NCBI GenBank assembly: GCA_004299235.1
Contig: SCQL01000017.1
Location: 1-64,000, forward strand
Length of the DNA: 64,000 nt
Direction of reading: 5' to 3'
Source of the DNA: a bacterium
GTDB taxonomy: Bacteria; Chloroflexota; Dormibacteria; Dormibacterales; Dormibacteraceae
The notes under the pieces were generated by a model that was not told where the DNA came from, ran no database searches, and saw nothing but the letters and a program-made list of their open reading frames with translations. Below are positions 1-8,960 of the stretch, in pieces. The stretch's first letter is position 1. Each line of letters opens with the position of its first letter. The position numbers and the translations under genes were made by a program.

Positions 1-160
1 GATCGCGCTGCTGGAACTGCCTGAGCGCCGCTTCCAGATCGGAGAGCCTTGTGCCCCAACCCCCAACATGCGACCATGCTACCAAACATCCGTTCGGGCG
101 TCAAGCAAAAGAAGGCTGTAGATCACGAAAAAGCTCTCGCTCCACAGCGGTACCGGGCCC
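1..160. other. left edge, no supported gene
   Basis: I see no complete gene here. On the minus strand a short open stretch running off the left edge reads RLSDLEAALRQFQQRD, which looks like the beginning of a helical protein, but there is no convincing start codon or ribosome binding site for it, so I do not call a gene. The stretch separates the edge from the hairpin repeats that follow. Confidence 0.3.
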
Positions 161-279
161 GCGCCCCTCACCCTCGCCCTCTCCCCGCAGGGGAGAGGGG
201 GGATTCTTCCCCCACCGACATCGCGTGGCGGCCTCCGAGCTCCACGCGCACGCCCTCTTCCCAGTCCTTCCCCCACCGA
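161..279. repeat. GC-rich hairpin repeat, copy 1
   Basis: First of three copies of a roughly 120-150 bp element. Its core is a perfect 10-bp inverted repeat (CCCTCTCCCC at 177-186, GGGGAGAGGG at 190-199) with a 3-nt loop, followed by a conserved flank ending in a shared CACGCGCACGCCCTCTTCCC block. It is not coding: the open frames across it are low-complexity in all frames. Similar hairpins with a GAGGGTGAGGGG flank are known as dispersed REP-like sequences in many GC-rich genomes. Confidence 0.8.
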
Positions 280-419
280 GCTCGCGCCCCTCACCCTCGC
301 CCTCTCCCCGCAGGGGAGAGGGGGGTTCTTCCCCCACCGGCCCTGCCTGACGCCTCCGAGCGCCACGCGCACGCCCTCTTCCCAGTCCTTCCCCCGTACT
401 CGGGACAGGACGGGCTAGG
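280..419. repeat. GC-rich hairpin repeat, copy 2
   Basis: Directly abuts copy 1 (head to tail). Core stem at 300-309 and 313-322, identical to copy 1. Its right end (CTCGGGACAGGACGGGCTAG) runs up to and includes the TAG stop codon of the minus-strand propeller gene at 415. Copy 3 at 51632-51787 ends the same way at the stop of another minus-strand gene, so the right boundary of the element appears to coincide with gene ends. Confidence 0.8.
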
Positions 420-1758
420 ACTTCGGCCTGAACGCGAATAGGTCGCCGTTCGAGTCACCGACCACCACCAGGTTCCCGGCAATCGCGGGCGAGCTGTGCA
501 CGGCCGAGTGGGCATCGAAGCTCCACAACACATGACCGTCACGGCTCGCCAGGGCGATGATGGAGCCGGAGCGGAGGTCCCCAAACACCACACCGGTACC
601 GAAGACCAGCGCGCCGCTCCCGACCGCCGGTGACGAGTACACGGCCTGGTCGGTTTGGCGGCGCCAGATCACCCCTCCACCCTTCGGGTTCAGCGCGAAC
701 ATGCCGGTCGGCGCACTGGCGGACCCAACGTAAAGGTTCGTACCGTCGAAACCCGGCGACGCGATCAGCCCGTGCACCGGGCTGCCGGACACGAGCTCGT
801 CCGACCAGATCACCGCTCCGCTCGAGGCGTCGAGCAGCTTGAAGACGCCGGCGACCGAACCCACCCCGACCGCCTCCCGCCCGGCCACGTCGAGCAGAAC
901 CGGGCTCGCACCCACGTCGAGGTCTCGTGCGGCGTCGGCGTAAAAGCTGTAGGTCCACAGGCGGCTCCCGCTCGAGGCGCTGAACGCGAGGATCCCGTCG
1001 ACGGGGTTGCCGACGCCGACGAATGCCCGGCCGGCGGCATCGACCGCCGGCGTCGACCAAATCCCGCCGCCGGGATCGCATCCGGCCATGGCGCACGTCG
1101 CCCAGGCCTCGCGGCCGGTGGCGACATCCAGCGCGATCATCCGCCCGACCTCGAGCGGCGTGTCGCCGAATTGCGATCCGACGCCGACCAGCAACAGCGA
1201 ACCGTAAACCGCCGGCGACGACCAGATCGCGGGCGCAACGCCGGGCGCCTTCCAGTCCCACAACCGCTCGCCGCGAGCAAGGCCGAACGCTCGGACATGA
1301 CCGCTGAGCGAACCCGCGAAGACGCGGTGACCCGCGATCGACGGCGAGCCGGCAATCGGACCGAGTCCGACGACCTCCCACAATCGCGATCCGGTCGAGG
1401 CGTCGTATGCGGCGAGCCGGCCGCCCTGGCTGCCCGCCACCACCCTTCCTTCTGACACCGCCGGCGAGCCGTCCACCGCTCCGGCCATCCCGGCTCGCCA
1501 GGCCACCGCCAGTCGTGCCGCCGCGCCGGAGTCAAGGGTCGCGGTCGAGGGGTGACCGTCCCGAGACAGGTCTCCACGGAACATCGTCCAGCTCTCGATC
1601 GGTGACGGCGTGGGTTGGCCGGTGGAGGAAGCGCCCGTGGAACAGCCGGCCAGGAGGCCGATCACCGACCCGGCGGCGGCGAGCTTGCGGGCGTCGATGC
1701 ATCGAACGGTAGCGGCCTGGGCGGTGGGCGTCTGTGAGGCAGTTCCAAGGTTTCTCAC
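415..1758 (-). CDS. PQQ-like beta-propeller repeat lipoprotein
   Basis: A 447-residue protein with an N-terminal hydrophobic segment ending in the lipobox LLAGC (Cys39), so a predicted lipoprotein anchored on the outer face of the membrane. After a short Pro/Ser linker it contains about seven blades with the typical signature G-x-x-x-W followed by SSPAV/STPAV and G-x-x-DG, as in PQQ/WD40-like propellers (BamB-like fold). No enzyme active site is visible, so a binding or scaffold role is more likely than a dehydrogenase. The start is a GTG; the signal peptide lies some 24 residues in, so a start closer to the signal is possible. It stands alone on the minus strand, with an MMPL gene upstream. 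Confidence 0.8.
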   Translation of the reverse strand: MRNLGTASQTPTAQAATVRCIDARKLAAAGSVIGLLAGCSTGASSTGQPTPSPIESWTMFRGDLSRDGHPSTATLDSGAAARLAVAWRAGMAGAVDGSPAVSEGRVVAGSQGGRLAAYDASTGSRLWEVVGLGPIAGSPSIAGHRVFAGSLSGHVRAFGLARGERLWDWKAPGVAPAIWSSPAVYGSLLLVGVGSQFGDTPLEVGRMIALDVATGREAWATCAMAGCDPGGGIWSTPAVDAAGRAFVGVGNPVDGILAFSASSGSRLWTYSFYADAARDLDVGASPVLLDVAGREAVGVGSVAGVFKLLDASSGAVIWSDELVSGSPVHGLIASPGFDGTNLYVGSASAPTGMFALNPKGGGVIWRRQTDQAVYSSPAVGSGALVFGTGVVFGDLRSGSIIALASRDGHVLWSFDAHSAVHSSPAIAGNLVVVGDSNGDLFAFRPKS

Positions 1759-1892
1759 AGGCCGCCTTCAGGATCGGGTGCGATCGTTGGCCCCGTCCCC
1801 CCGGCGGGATCGCCTGAAGCGTGACTCGCCGGCCCTCCCCTATGCGGTAGGGGGCGTCCCCAGCGCCCCTTACTCGCGGGGAGGCGCCTCTT

Positions 1893-4169
1893 CTATCCCC
1901 TGGCCGGCACCGGGGCAACCGCATGGGACTCACCCGCCCCGATCCTGCCGTGCAGCAGGGCGAGCGGCCGCGGCGCCCACCAGTTGGCGCGGCCCAGGAG
2001 GCGCATGACCGACGGCACGATGAGGATTCGAACGATCGTGGCGTCGATGGCGATGGCGATCGCCAGCCCGATGCCGATGGCCTTGATGATCACCACGTCG
2101 GCGAGGCCGAAGGCCAGGAACACCGCGCACATGATCGCGGCGGCGCCCGTGATCAGGCGCCCACTCTTCTCGAGCCCCATCGCGACTCCCGCCTGGTTGT
2201 CGCCGGTGCGCCTGTACTCCTCCTGGATCCGGCTGATCAACAGCACCTCGTAGTCCATCGACATGCCGAACACGATGCTGAACAGGATCACCGGGATGCT
2301 GGGGTCGATCGATTGGGCGGTGAAGCCGAGCTGCTGGCTCAGGTGGCCTTCCTGGAATATCCACACCATCGCGCCGAACGAGGCCGAGATGGAGAACAGG
2401 TTGGTGATCACCGCCTTCAGCGGCAGGACCACCGAACCGGTGAGCAGGAACAGCACGATGTAGGTGACGAGGATCACCGAGCCGACGGCGATCGGGGTCC
2501 GCTCCATGATGAAGTGCACGATGTCGAGGTCGAAGGCGGTCCCTCCGGTCGCGAGCACCCGGCCGTCAGGCACGTGCTCCGCGCGCACGGCCGTGACGAT
2601 GGCCCGCGCGTCGTCGCTCGTGTACTGCTTGTTGGTGACGACGTTCAGCAAGACGATGTGCTGACCGGCCCCGATGGTGAGCGCCTGCTGCATGGCCGGC
2701 GGCAGCGAGTCGCGCGGGCCTGAGTACAGGCTCTGGTAATCGGCCTTCGTGAGACTGGGATCCAGGTCGACGATGCTTTCGACCCGAAGCACGTTGGGCA
2801 GGGCCGCCAACCGCCGGCTCAGGTCGTAGACGTCGCCGACATGGCCGGCGGTCAGCGGCGTTGACGTCGGGTAATCGACCACCGCTTGGATCGAGGTCTG
2901 GTCCTGTCCGGGGAACTCCTTGACCAGTTCGTCGTAGCCCTGGCGGGCCTGGTTCGATGGTGGCAGCTGGTCGACGTCGCCGTTCGCCAGACGAAGCTGC
3001 GTGAAGGGAGTCCCCGCGAGCAGGAGCACGGCCAGAGCAGGGACGAGGACGAGGAACGGCCGCCTCATCACCCACAGAGCCATCGAGTGCCAGGCTCCGG
3101 CGCCGGCCGGCGGTTGCGCGCCGAGGAAGGGCAGTCGCAGCCGGTCCACCCGGCCGCCGAGCACGGACAGCAGCGCGGGCAGGAAGGTGAGTCCGTAGAA
3201 CACCGCGATCGCGACCACGATCGCGCCCGCCGCCCCCATCGACGCCAGGAAGGTGCCCTGAAAGAACAGCATGGCGGACAGTCCGATCGCGACCGTGACG
3301 CCAGAGAACGTGATCGCGCGCCCCGCGGTCGACATCGAGGTCGCGATGGCATCCTCGCGTGAGGCGCCGGCCGCCAGCTCGTCGCGGAACCGGGTGACGA
3401 TGAACAGCGAGTAGTCGATGGCGACGCCCAGGCCGATGAGGGTGACGACGTTGATCGCGTACTGGGTGACGTCGGTGAAACGAGCCAGGAACACGGTGCC
3501 ACCGACCCCGCCCACGATGGCGAGCACGCCGACGCCAAGGGGCAGGAGCGCGGCGACGATGGAGGCGAAGATCAGGGCCAGAAGCAAAAGAGTGATGGGC
3601 AGGGCGACGTATTCGGCCCGCTGCAGGTCAGACTCGAGCGTGGTGTTGAACGCAAGGTTGATGGGCACCTGCCCGGTCGCCACCATGCTGAGCGAACCTG
3701 GGTGAATCTCACGCAGCAGTTGCGGGGCATAGCCCTGCGCTTTCTGCAGGTCGTCCTTGAGATCCACGATCACCAGCGCCTTGTGCGCATCCCTGGAGAT
3801 CAAGCTCGACCGCTGGATGGCGGGCACCGTGTAGGGGGTCTTGACATCGCTCACGCGTGAATCGCCGGTCAATGGCGCGAGCGCCTCCTGCAGCGCGGAC
3901 TGAAAAGCCGGGTCGGTCGCCGACAGGTCGGCGCTGCTGAAGATGAGGGTCATGCTGGACCCCGACGCGGCGTGCTGCGCCCGTATCTCGGAGTTGACGA
4001 GCTTGGCCGCTTCCCCCGCCAGCAGGTTCGCCCCAAAACCGCCGTTGCCGGCCAGCGTCCCACCGGTCAGGATGCCGGCTACCGACAGCCCCAAGAGCAC
4101 GGCCGAGACGGCCAGGGTGGCCCAGCGAAAACGGTAGACAATCCGGCCCCAGCGGGCGAACATGACCAC
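1893..4169 (-). CDS. MMPL/RND-family membrane transporter
   Basis: A 758-residue protein with the duplicated RND topology: one membrane helix, a large outer domain, five helices, then the same again. Both halves carry the family's signature after the second helix of each bundle (GVAIDYSLFIVTRFRDE and FGMSMDYEVLLISRI). MMPL proteins use the proton gradient to export lipids, glycolipids or hydrophobic compounds across the cytoplasmic membrane. The length is normal for the non-mycobacterial group. The neighbours (zinc-ribbon membrane proteins upstream, propeller lipoprotein downstream) do not identify a substrate. Confidence 0.92.
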   Translation of the reverse strand: MVMFARWGRIVYRFRWATLAVSAVLLGLSVAGILTGGTLAGNGGFGANLLAGEAAKLVNSEIRAQHAASGSSMTLIFSSADLSATDPAFQSALQEALAPLTGDSRVSDVKTPYTVPAIQRSSLISRDAHKALVIVDLKDDLQKAQGYAPQLLREIHPGSLSMVATGQVPINLAFNTTLESDLQRAEYVALPITLLLLALIFASIVAALLPLGVGVLAIVGGVGGTVFLARFTDVTQYAINVVTLIGLGVAIDYSLFIVTRFRDELAAGASREDAIATSMSTAGRAITFSGVTVAIGLSAMLFFQGTFLASMGAAGAIVVAIAVFYGLTFLPALLSVLGGRVDRLRLPFLGAQPPAGAGAWHSMALWVMRRPFLVLVPALAVLLLAGTPFTQLRLANGDVDQLPPSNQARQGYDELVKEFPGQDQTSIQAVVDYPTSTPLTAGHVGDVYDLSRRLAALPNVLRVESIVDLDPSLTKADYQSLYSGPRDSLPPAMQQALTIGAGQHIVLLNVVTNKQYTSDDARAIVTAVRAEHVPDGRVLATGGTAFDLDIVHFIMERTPIAVGSVILVTYIVLFLLTGSVVLPLKAVITNLFSISASFGAMVWIFQEGHLSQQLGFTAQSIDPSIPVILFSIVFGMSMDYEVLLISRIQEEYRRTGDNQAGVAMGLEKSGRLITGAAAIMCAVFLAFGLADVVIIKAIGIGLAIAIAIDATIVRILIVPSVMRLLGRANWWAPRPLALLHGRIGAGESHAVAPVPARG

Positions 4170-4207
4170 CCAAGATACAAGCCGAGGTTATCGGCTGAGG
4201 CTCTGCG

Positions 4208-5095
4208 CTACTGCAGCTTCCACTGGATGCCCTGGAGGATGGGCCTCGACTCGTTGACGAGGTTGGTCATGTTGTCGCTTCCGGTCAGCAGGATGACCAG
4301 GTAGTACACGCTCCCATCCGCGTTGGCGCCGGCGAACATCGGCGCCGCCGCGCTGAGGGAGTGACCGCTGGCCGTCAGGGTGAAGCACAGCTCCCAGAAA
4401 ATCCCGGACGCCCCGGCGAGGGTGCCCGTGGTGGTCTTGCTGTTGGGGCAGTCCTTGGTGTCGGGGTACTGGTTCAGGAAGTACTTGTCGGCGGTGTCCT
4501 TGTTCTGCTGGGCGGTCTGCTTCGGGTTGGACGCGCCGCTCGCCACCGTGACCGATCCATCACCGCTCGGGTTGACGAGGGTGATGGATTCACTGGCCTT
4601 GTTCGCCACCGCCCAGCCTGCCGGTACCGGGATGGTCTCGCCGCTGTTCGACGCGGTCGTCGTGCCGCTTGCCGGTGAGGTCGGAGAGGCGATCGGGCTC
4701 GGTGAGCCGGCCGGAGTCGGGCTGGGCAGCTGAGAGGAGATGCCGCCGCTGACGGTGACCTTGCCACCCCCGAGGAGCGCGAGCGCGGTCCCGCATCCGG
4801 CCATGACCACGACCAGGGCCACCACCGCGCTGAGGATCAGGACCCACGGTGTGTGGTGGACCGGCGGCTGCACGGCCCCAGCGCTCGGCGAGTAGTAGGG
4901 ACTCTGATACGGGAACGGGGTCGGCGGCGGCGAGGCGAATGCGACCGGCGGGCCGGGCGGCGCGGCGGGCGGCGGCTGCGGCGGCGCCGCCGGCGCGGCG
5001 CTCGCGGCTCCTGCCGTCAACGGCGTCCCGCAGGCCTGGCAGAACTGATTGCCGTCTGGGTTCGGGGTCCCACATCGGGCGCAGGTGATCGCCAT
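4208..5095 (-). CDS. zinc-ribbon, single-pass membrane protein
   Basis: A 295-residue protein of unknown function. Residues 5-22 form a Cys4 zinc ribbon (CARC, then CQAC). A Pro/Ala-rich linker follows to about residue 80, then one membrane helix (about 83-110), a Ser/Pro/Thr-rich stalk and an outer domain of about 140 residues with two cysteines that could pair. The layout (cytoplasmic zinc ribbon, membrane helix, secreted domain) is common in Actinomycetota and Chloroflexota. The start ATG lies directly next to the stop of the upstream gene (0 nt apart), so the two are almost certainly cotranscribed and translationally coupled. The MMPL gene follows after 38 nt and may be part of the same operon. 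Confidence 0.75.
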   Translation of the reverse strand: MAITCARCGTPNPDGNQFCQACGTPLTAGAASAAPAAPPQPPPAAPPGPPVAFASPPPTPFPYQSPYYSPSAGAVQPPVHHTPWVLILSAVVALVVVMAGCGTALALLGGGKVTVSGGISSQLPSPTPAGSPSPIASPTSPASGTTTASNSGETIPVPAGWAVANKASESITLVNPSGDGSVTVASGASNPKQTAQQNKDTADKYFLNQYPDTKDCPNSKTTTGTLAGASGIFWELCFTLTASGHSLSAAAPMFAGANADGSVYYLVILLTGSDNMTNLVNESRPILQGIQWKLQ

Positions 5096-6247
5096 CTACT
5101 CCCCCTGGGCCTTCGTCGCCGGCTCTTTCCGAGGCCGGCGTCCGCGCTTCACGGAGTTGGGGGCTGCGGTCAGCGCCATGCCGCAGTTCGGGCAGAAGCC
5201 GGACGCGACGATGTGCATGTGGCAGCTCGGGCAGACCGTCTCCGCGTAGCCCATGTGCGCCGCCTCTTCGAGCAGGGCGTGGTGCAGCAGGTAGCGGATG
5301 TAGATGAGCAGCGCGCCGACGACCACCGCCTGCCAGATGAGGATGAGCAGGGCGTTGACGGACGCGCCCCTCATCAGCTGCGTGCCGGCCGAGAACGCGA
5401 CATGCGCGATCACCGCCATGGCCACGCCGCCGATCTCTCGAGAAGCCAAACGCCCGCGACGGTAACGCCAGATCGTCGCCACGACCATGCCGGTCGCGCT
5501 GCCCTGGAGAAGCGGCTGGAACACCGCCAGGGTGGTGAGGTCGTAAATCCAGTTGCCCGGCGCCACGTGAGGAGGCAGGCTCGTGACGACGCTGGAGAAC
5601 CCGATGAGCGCCTCCGCGAGGCTGAAGCCCAGGCCCGCCGCGACGCCGAAAACAAGTCCGTCCACGGTTTCCGGAAAGTCGGCGCGTTTCGGCAGGAAGA
5701 AGGCGGGCAGGGGCTTCAGGACCTCCTGCACCACCGGCAGGAGCAAGCCCACGATGAGCAGTCCGCCGATGTTGATCCCGGTGCTGGCCAGCGGGTTGAC
5801 GCTGTACTGGAACGGGTTGTAGATGGCCCGTTCGAAGATCGTGACGACGATGCCGACGATGATCCCGCCGCCCATGGTGAAACCCAGCACGATGGCCGGC
5901 TCGTCGCGATAAACCTGTGCCTCATATAGATAGATGAGGTAGAGGACGGGGACGAGGAAGGCGGAGACCAGGATCGCGGCGGTGATCAGGCCGGCGAGAT
6001 AGAGCACCAGGACGCCCGCCAGCCCGGCCATGAAGGCCCAGCGGAACTCGTGGATCTTATGGTGGCCGAGGTGCGGAAACAGGGTCGTGAAGACCGATGG
6101 CTGAACCACGTGCTCTCCCGGATGGGCGGCGTATCGGTGGCGGCGGGTCTTGGCGTTGCCGAACTCGTCGGTGGTGCCCTGATGCGCTCCGCAGCGCGTG
6201 CAGAAGACACCGTCCGGGACGTCCTGCACGCAGTGGTCACACCGCAC
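5096..6247 (-). CDS. PrsW-like membrane protein with zinc ribbons at both ends
   Basis: A 383-residue polytopic protein with 7-8 membrane helices. It begins with a Cys4 zinc ribbon (CDHC...CTRC) and ends with another (CPSC...CPNC). The central part resembles the PrsW intramembrane protease family: PVVQEVLKPL where PrsW has an EExxK motif, DGLVFGVAAGLGFSLAEAL for the second motif, and a histidine in AHVAFSAG for the third. The first glutamate of motif one is Gln here, so catalytic activity is uncertain. PrsW proteases cleave anti-sigma factors; the target here is unknown. The 0-nt junction with the following zinc-ribbon gene suggests the two work together at the membrane. Confidence 0.7.
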   Translation of the reverse strand: MRCDHCVQDVPDGVFCTRCGAHQGTTDEFGNAKTRRHRYAAHPGEHVVQPSVFTTLFPHLGHHKIHEFRWAFMAGLAGVLVLYLAGLITAAILVSAFLVPVLYLIYLYEAQVYRDEPAIVLGFTMGGGIIVGIVVTIFERAIYNPFQYSVNPLASTGINIGGLLIVGLLLPVVQEVLKPLPAFFLPKRADFPETVDGLVFGVAAGLGFSLAEALIGFSSVVTSLPPHVAPGNWIYDLTTLAVFQPLLQGSATGMVVATIWRYRRGRLASREIGGVAMAVIAHVAFSAGTQLMRGASVNALLILIWQAVVVGALLIYIRYLLHHALLEEAAHMGYAETVCPSCHMHIVASGFCPNCGMALTAAPNSVKRGRRPRKEPATKAQGE

Positions 6248-6322
6248 CGGCTACCTCCTCGGCCACGCCAGGGAATCGCTGGGGCGTAAGGATATAGGTC
6301 GCCGCCGCCTTTTCGGCTCTGC

Positions 6323-6838
6323 TTACCGGGCGGTTTCCGTCTCCGCGGATTCGACTGGCACCCAGCCGCGCATCCAGTGGCACGAACCGTGACCCGGGTG
6401 CTGGTCGAAATACCGCTGGTGGTAATCCTCGGCCGGCCAGAAACGTGAGGCGGGCACGATCTCGGTCACGATCGGGCGGTCGAAGTGACGCTGCGCATCC
6501 GCGGCCGACTTCCGCGCCGCCTTCTCCTGCTCGGGGTTGTCAAAGTAGATGGCGGATCGGTACTGGTGACCGTGGTCCGGCCCCTGCCGGTTGAGCGTGG
6601 TCGGGTCATGCATGTTCCAGAAAGCGTTCAGCAGCTCTTCGTAGGTGAGCTTGGCTGGGTCGTAAGTGACCTCCACCGCCTCCGCGTGACCCGTCCGCCC
6701 GGAGCACACCTGCTCGTACGTCGGCTGGTCGCGAGTCCCGCCGGTGTACCCGGAGACCGCCTCGACGACGCCTGGGACCTGGTTGAAGAGGTGCTCGACG
6801 CCCCAGAAACAGCCGCCCGCGAAAATCGCCTTTGCCAT
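6323..6838 (-). CDS. msrA: peptide-methionine (S)-S-oxide reductase MsrA
   Basis: A 171-residue cytoplasmic repair enzyme that reduces methionine-S-sulfoxide in proteins and free methionine. The catalytic cysteine lies in GGCFWG (Cys10), and the family's downstream blocks are present ([31 protein letters not shown]). The frame is open far upstream, but the homologous region begins at MAKAIFAGG, so I place the start at 6838; an ATG 24 nt further upstream is an alternative. It is divergent from the gene at 6987. The gene ends with a Glu/Thr-rich tail rather than the usual resolving-cysteine tail, so recycling presumably uses the internal cysteine in HGSCHW or thioredoxin directly. Confidence 0.95.
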   Translation of the reverse strand: MAKAIFAGGCFWGVEHLFNQVPGVVEAVSGYTGGTRDQPTYEQVCSGRTGHAEAVEVTYDPAKLTYEELLNAFWNMHDPTTLNRQGPDHGHQYRSAIYFDNPEQEKAARKSAADAQRHFDRPIVTEIVPASRFWPAEDYHQRYFDQHPGHGSCHWMRGWVPVESAETETAR

Positions 6839-6986
6839 CTCGGCCCCAGGATACGCCCGCATATGACTTCGCCTCGCTGTGTCGTTGGCTTCAGGCTGGG
6901 AACCCATGGCGCCTCGAGGCGAGTTACGCTCATCGGGCTCGAGGGCGCCGGATCGCCCTTTCCCGCGCGTCATCCGTGGGGAGACG

Positions 6987-7514
6987 ATGGACTCGCAACA
7001 GCTCCTGCTCGGACTGGGGTCGGCCGCGACGCTTTTGGCGCTCTGGGCGGCGGTCTTTGCGACCCGGGCCGACCGGGCTTCGCGGCGTGCGATGAAGCTC
7101 GCGGACAGCCGCTGGGAGGCGATCACCCGGCCTGCCCCCCACCTCACTTTCACCGGCCAGCCGGCGCCCGGGCAGGCGATCGAGGTGGAGGTGGAGAACC
7201 TCGGCGGCACGCTCACCGCCGGTGGCGTCATCGTGCAGAGCGGCGACGACCTGTACGCCGGTGAGCTGACGCTACCCGAGAAAGCTCCGCCACGCCGAAT
7301 CGTGCTCCAACCCGTGATGAAGGCATGGCAGAGAGCGAGCCAGCCTCGCTGCCTTTTGATGGTCGTTCGCGACGTGGGCGGCAGGTGCTGGGACTGCATG
7401 GACGTGAACAAGCCAGTCGGCAACCCGCGGAAATGGCTGGCGGGTCAGCTGCGCGAGCTTCGCCTCCAGGGCGTGGTCGAGTTTCCCGGCTTGACCGGCC
7501 CGGCCAGGAGCTAG
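6987..7514 (+). CDS. hypothetical membrane-anchored protein
   Basis: A 175-residue protein that I do not recognise. One membrane helix (about residues 5-25) is followed by a basic stretch and a soluble domain with beta-strand character ([18 protein letters not shown]), perhaps a small immunoglobulin-like or FN3-like fold. Two cysteines lie close together in [10 protein letters not shown] chose the ATG at 6987 because GGGGAG lies just upstream and because the region before it reads as msrA promoter rather than protein. The gene is convergent with the OsmC gene, only 5 nt apart. Confidence 0.6.
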   Translation: MDSQQLLLGLGSAATLLALWAAVFATRADRASRRAMKLADSRWEAITRPAPHLTFTGQPAPGQAIEVEVENLGGTLTAGGVIVQSGDDLYAGELTLPEKAPPRRIVLQPVMKAWQRASQPRCLLMVVRDVGGRCWDCMDVNKPVGNPRKWLAGQLRELRLQGVVEFPGLTGPARS

Positions 7515-7519
7515 GCTGG

Positions 7520-7951
7520 TTACTTCTCCAGTCGCGCGTCCAGATTCAGCGTGACGTTGCCGTGGAGCGCTTTGGAGACCGGGCACCCGTCTTTCGCGGC
7601 CTCAGCCAGCTTTTGGAACTCGGCGGCGTCGATGCCGGCGACACGACCCCTCACGCTGATCATGACGCTGGTGATGCCGGTGCCCGGGACGAACTCCACC
7701 TCGGCGGCGGTGCTGAGCTTCTCCACTTGGTGACCGGCCTTGGCCAGGCCGTTGGAGAAAGCCATTGAGTAACAGGCGGCGTGGGCCGCGGCGAGAAGCT
7801 CCTCAGGGCTGGTCTTGCCCTGCTGGCGCTCGGCGCGGCTCGCCCAGGAGACCGGAAACTCGTCGAACGCCCCGCTGGTGATCTTGACGCGGCCGCTGCC
7901 GCTGGTGAGGTCGCCTTCCCAAACTGCGTCTGCCCGACTTATGGCCGCCAT
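7520..7951 (-). CDS. OsmC/Ohr-family peroxiredoxin
   Basis: A 143-residue member of the OsmC family, thiol peroxidases that reduce organic hydroperoxides in the cytoplasm. Both redox cysteines are present, in HAACYSMAFS (about residue 60) and in KDGCPVSKAL (about residue 122), with the spacing typical of the OsmC subgroup. The length is standard. Together with MsrA nearby it gives this segment an oxidative-stress flavour, although the two are not in one operon. Confidence 0.92.
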   Translation of the reverse strand: MAAISRADAVWEGDLTSGSGRVKITSGAFDEFPVSWASRAERQQGKTSPEELLAAAHAACYSMAFSNGLAKAGHQVEKLSTAAEVEFVPGTGITSVMISVRGRVAGIDAAEFQKLAEAAKDGCPVSKALHGNVTLNLDARLEK

Positions 7952-8086
7952 CGATACCCTCCCGTGACTGAACCGCTAGGACGGCCAGTCTAGCGCGCCT
8001 CGGGTGCGGCTCCGCCAGGAAGACGGCGCCAGCGCCGGCGGCGCGAATGCGCGCGATTCCCGCACGTCCGCGGGATCATCACCGCG

Positions 8087-8899
8087 TCAGCTGCCGCCGA
8101 CCGCTCTCATGTAGCGCTCAGCCGACCTCGCCACCGCCTCCTTGCCGCCGCTCGCGATGACTCGATCCCACCACGCCCCGTAGATGCGGTCGAACTGGAG
8201 CCCGGCGACGCTCGATGCGATTCGCTTGACGCCGTCCGCCGGCAGCGGGATGAGGTTCGGATAGCTGTACATGAAGCCGACAAAGCGCCGGTCGGGGATG
8301 ACCTGGATGATGTCGCCCGAGAGCAGCGCTCCACGTCCGCCGGCCAGGAACGGCACGTGCAGCATCGTGCCGCCGTCGAAATGGCCACCGGCGTTGATGA
8401 GCCGCATCCCGTCGTGCAGCTTCAACTCGCCGCCCTCCCAATGGACGATCGCGGGCGATGGCCGCATCACCCATCGCCGGTCGGCGGTGTGCAGGTAGAC
8501 GGGCGCGTCGAAGGCCGCGGCCCAATCGGCGAGGCACGAGTAGTAGTGCGGATGCGAGATCGCGATGGCGGCGATTCCGCCCAGGTCGCGCACGGTCCGT
8601 TCCGTGAACTCGTCGAGCAGGCTGAGGCAGTCCCACAGGATGTTGCCACCAGGTGACTGCACGAGCAGGGCCCGCTGACCGATGGCGAAAGAGGGTGAGG
8701 TCCCGACTCCGACCAGCCGTTCCTCGCCGCGCCGGAACTCGTTGTGGTGCTCCTCGCGCAGCTTGTCCGAGGTGGTCCACCGCTGCCCCTCGGGGGGGAC
8801 GTATTGGCGCTCGTCGTCGCAGATGAGGCAATGGTCGGGCGGCGTGTCGTCGCTGTCCTCGTATTGCGTCCCGCAGGTCACGCAGATGAAGTGGCTCAT
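8087..8899 (-). CDS. MBL-fold protein with rubredoxin-like N-terminus
   Basis: A 270-residue protein. Residues 1-30 carry two CxxC knuckles (CVTC...CLIC) like a rubredoxin or zinc ribbon. The rest is a metallo-beta-lactamase fold: SHPHYYSC in place of HxHxDH, a later GGHFDGG histidine and an SGD aspartate. The missing Asp and His of the canonical motif mean that at most one metal is likely to be bound in the normal way. Proteins with this architecture are widespread as uncharacterised MBL-fold hydrolases. The start is supported by AGGAGG about 8-14 nt upstream. Confidence 0.8.
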   Translation of the reverse strand: MSHFICVTCGTQYEDSDDTPPDHCLICDDERQYVPPEGQRWTTSDKLREEHHNEFRRGEERLVGVGTSPSFAIGQRALLVQSPGGNILWDCLSLLDEFTERTVRDLGGIAAIAISHPHYYSCLADWAAAFDAPVYLHTADRRWVMRPSPAIVHWEGGELKLHDGMRLINAGGHFDGGTMLHVPFLAGGRGALLSGDIIQVIPDRRFVGFMYSYPNLIPLPADGVKRIASSVAGLQFDRIYGAWWDRVIASGGKEAVARSAERYMRAVGGS

Positions 8900-8960
8900 C
8901 CTTGCATCCTCCTCGATCCTTCACCCGGACGCTCCTCCAGCGCGGTACGCCGGCTCGGCC

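Noticed and set aside
177-322. Two hairpins with similar spacing as a possible CRISPR array
   Set aside because: Only two units, with the flanks between them also repeated; there are no unique spacers and no cas genes.
49-441. Open frames across the hairpin repeats at the left end
   Set aside because: They translate the repeat itself in low-complexity Pro/Arg/His-rich form on both strands and have no RBS.
655-1455. Long plus-strand open frame opposite the propeller lipoprotein
   Set aside because: It is antisense to a well-supported gene and has the Arg/Pro-rich composition of a GC-rich shadow frame.
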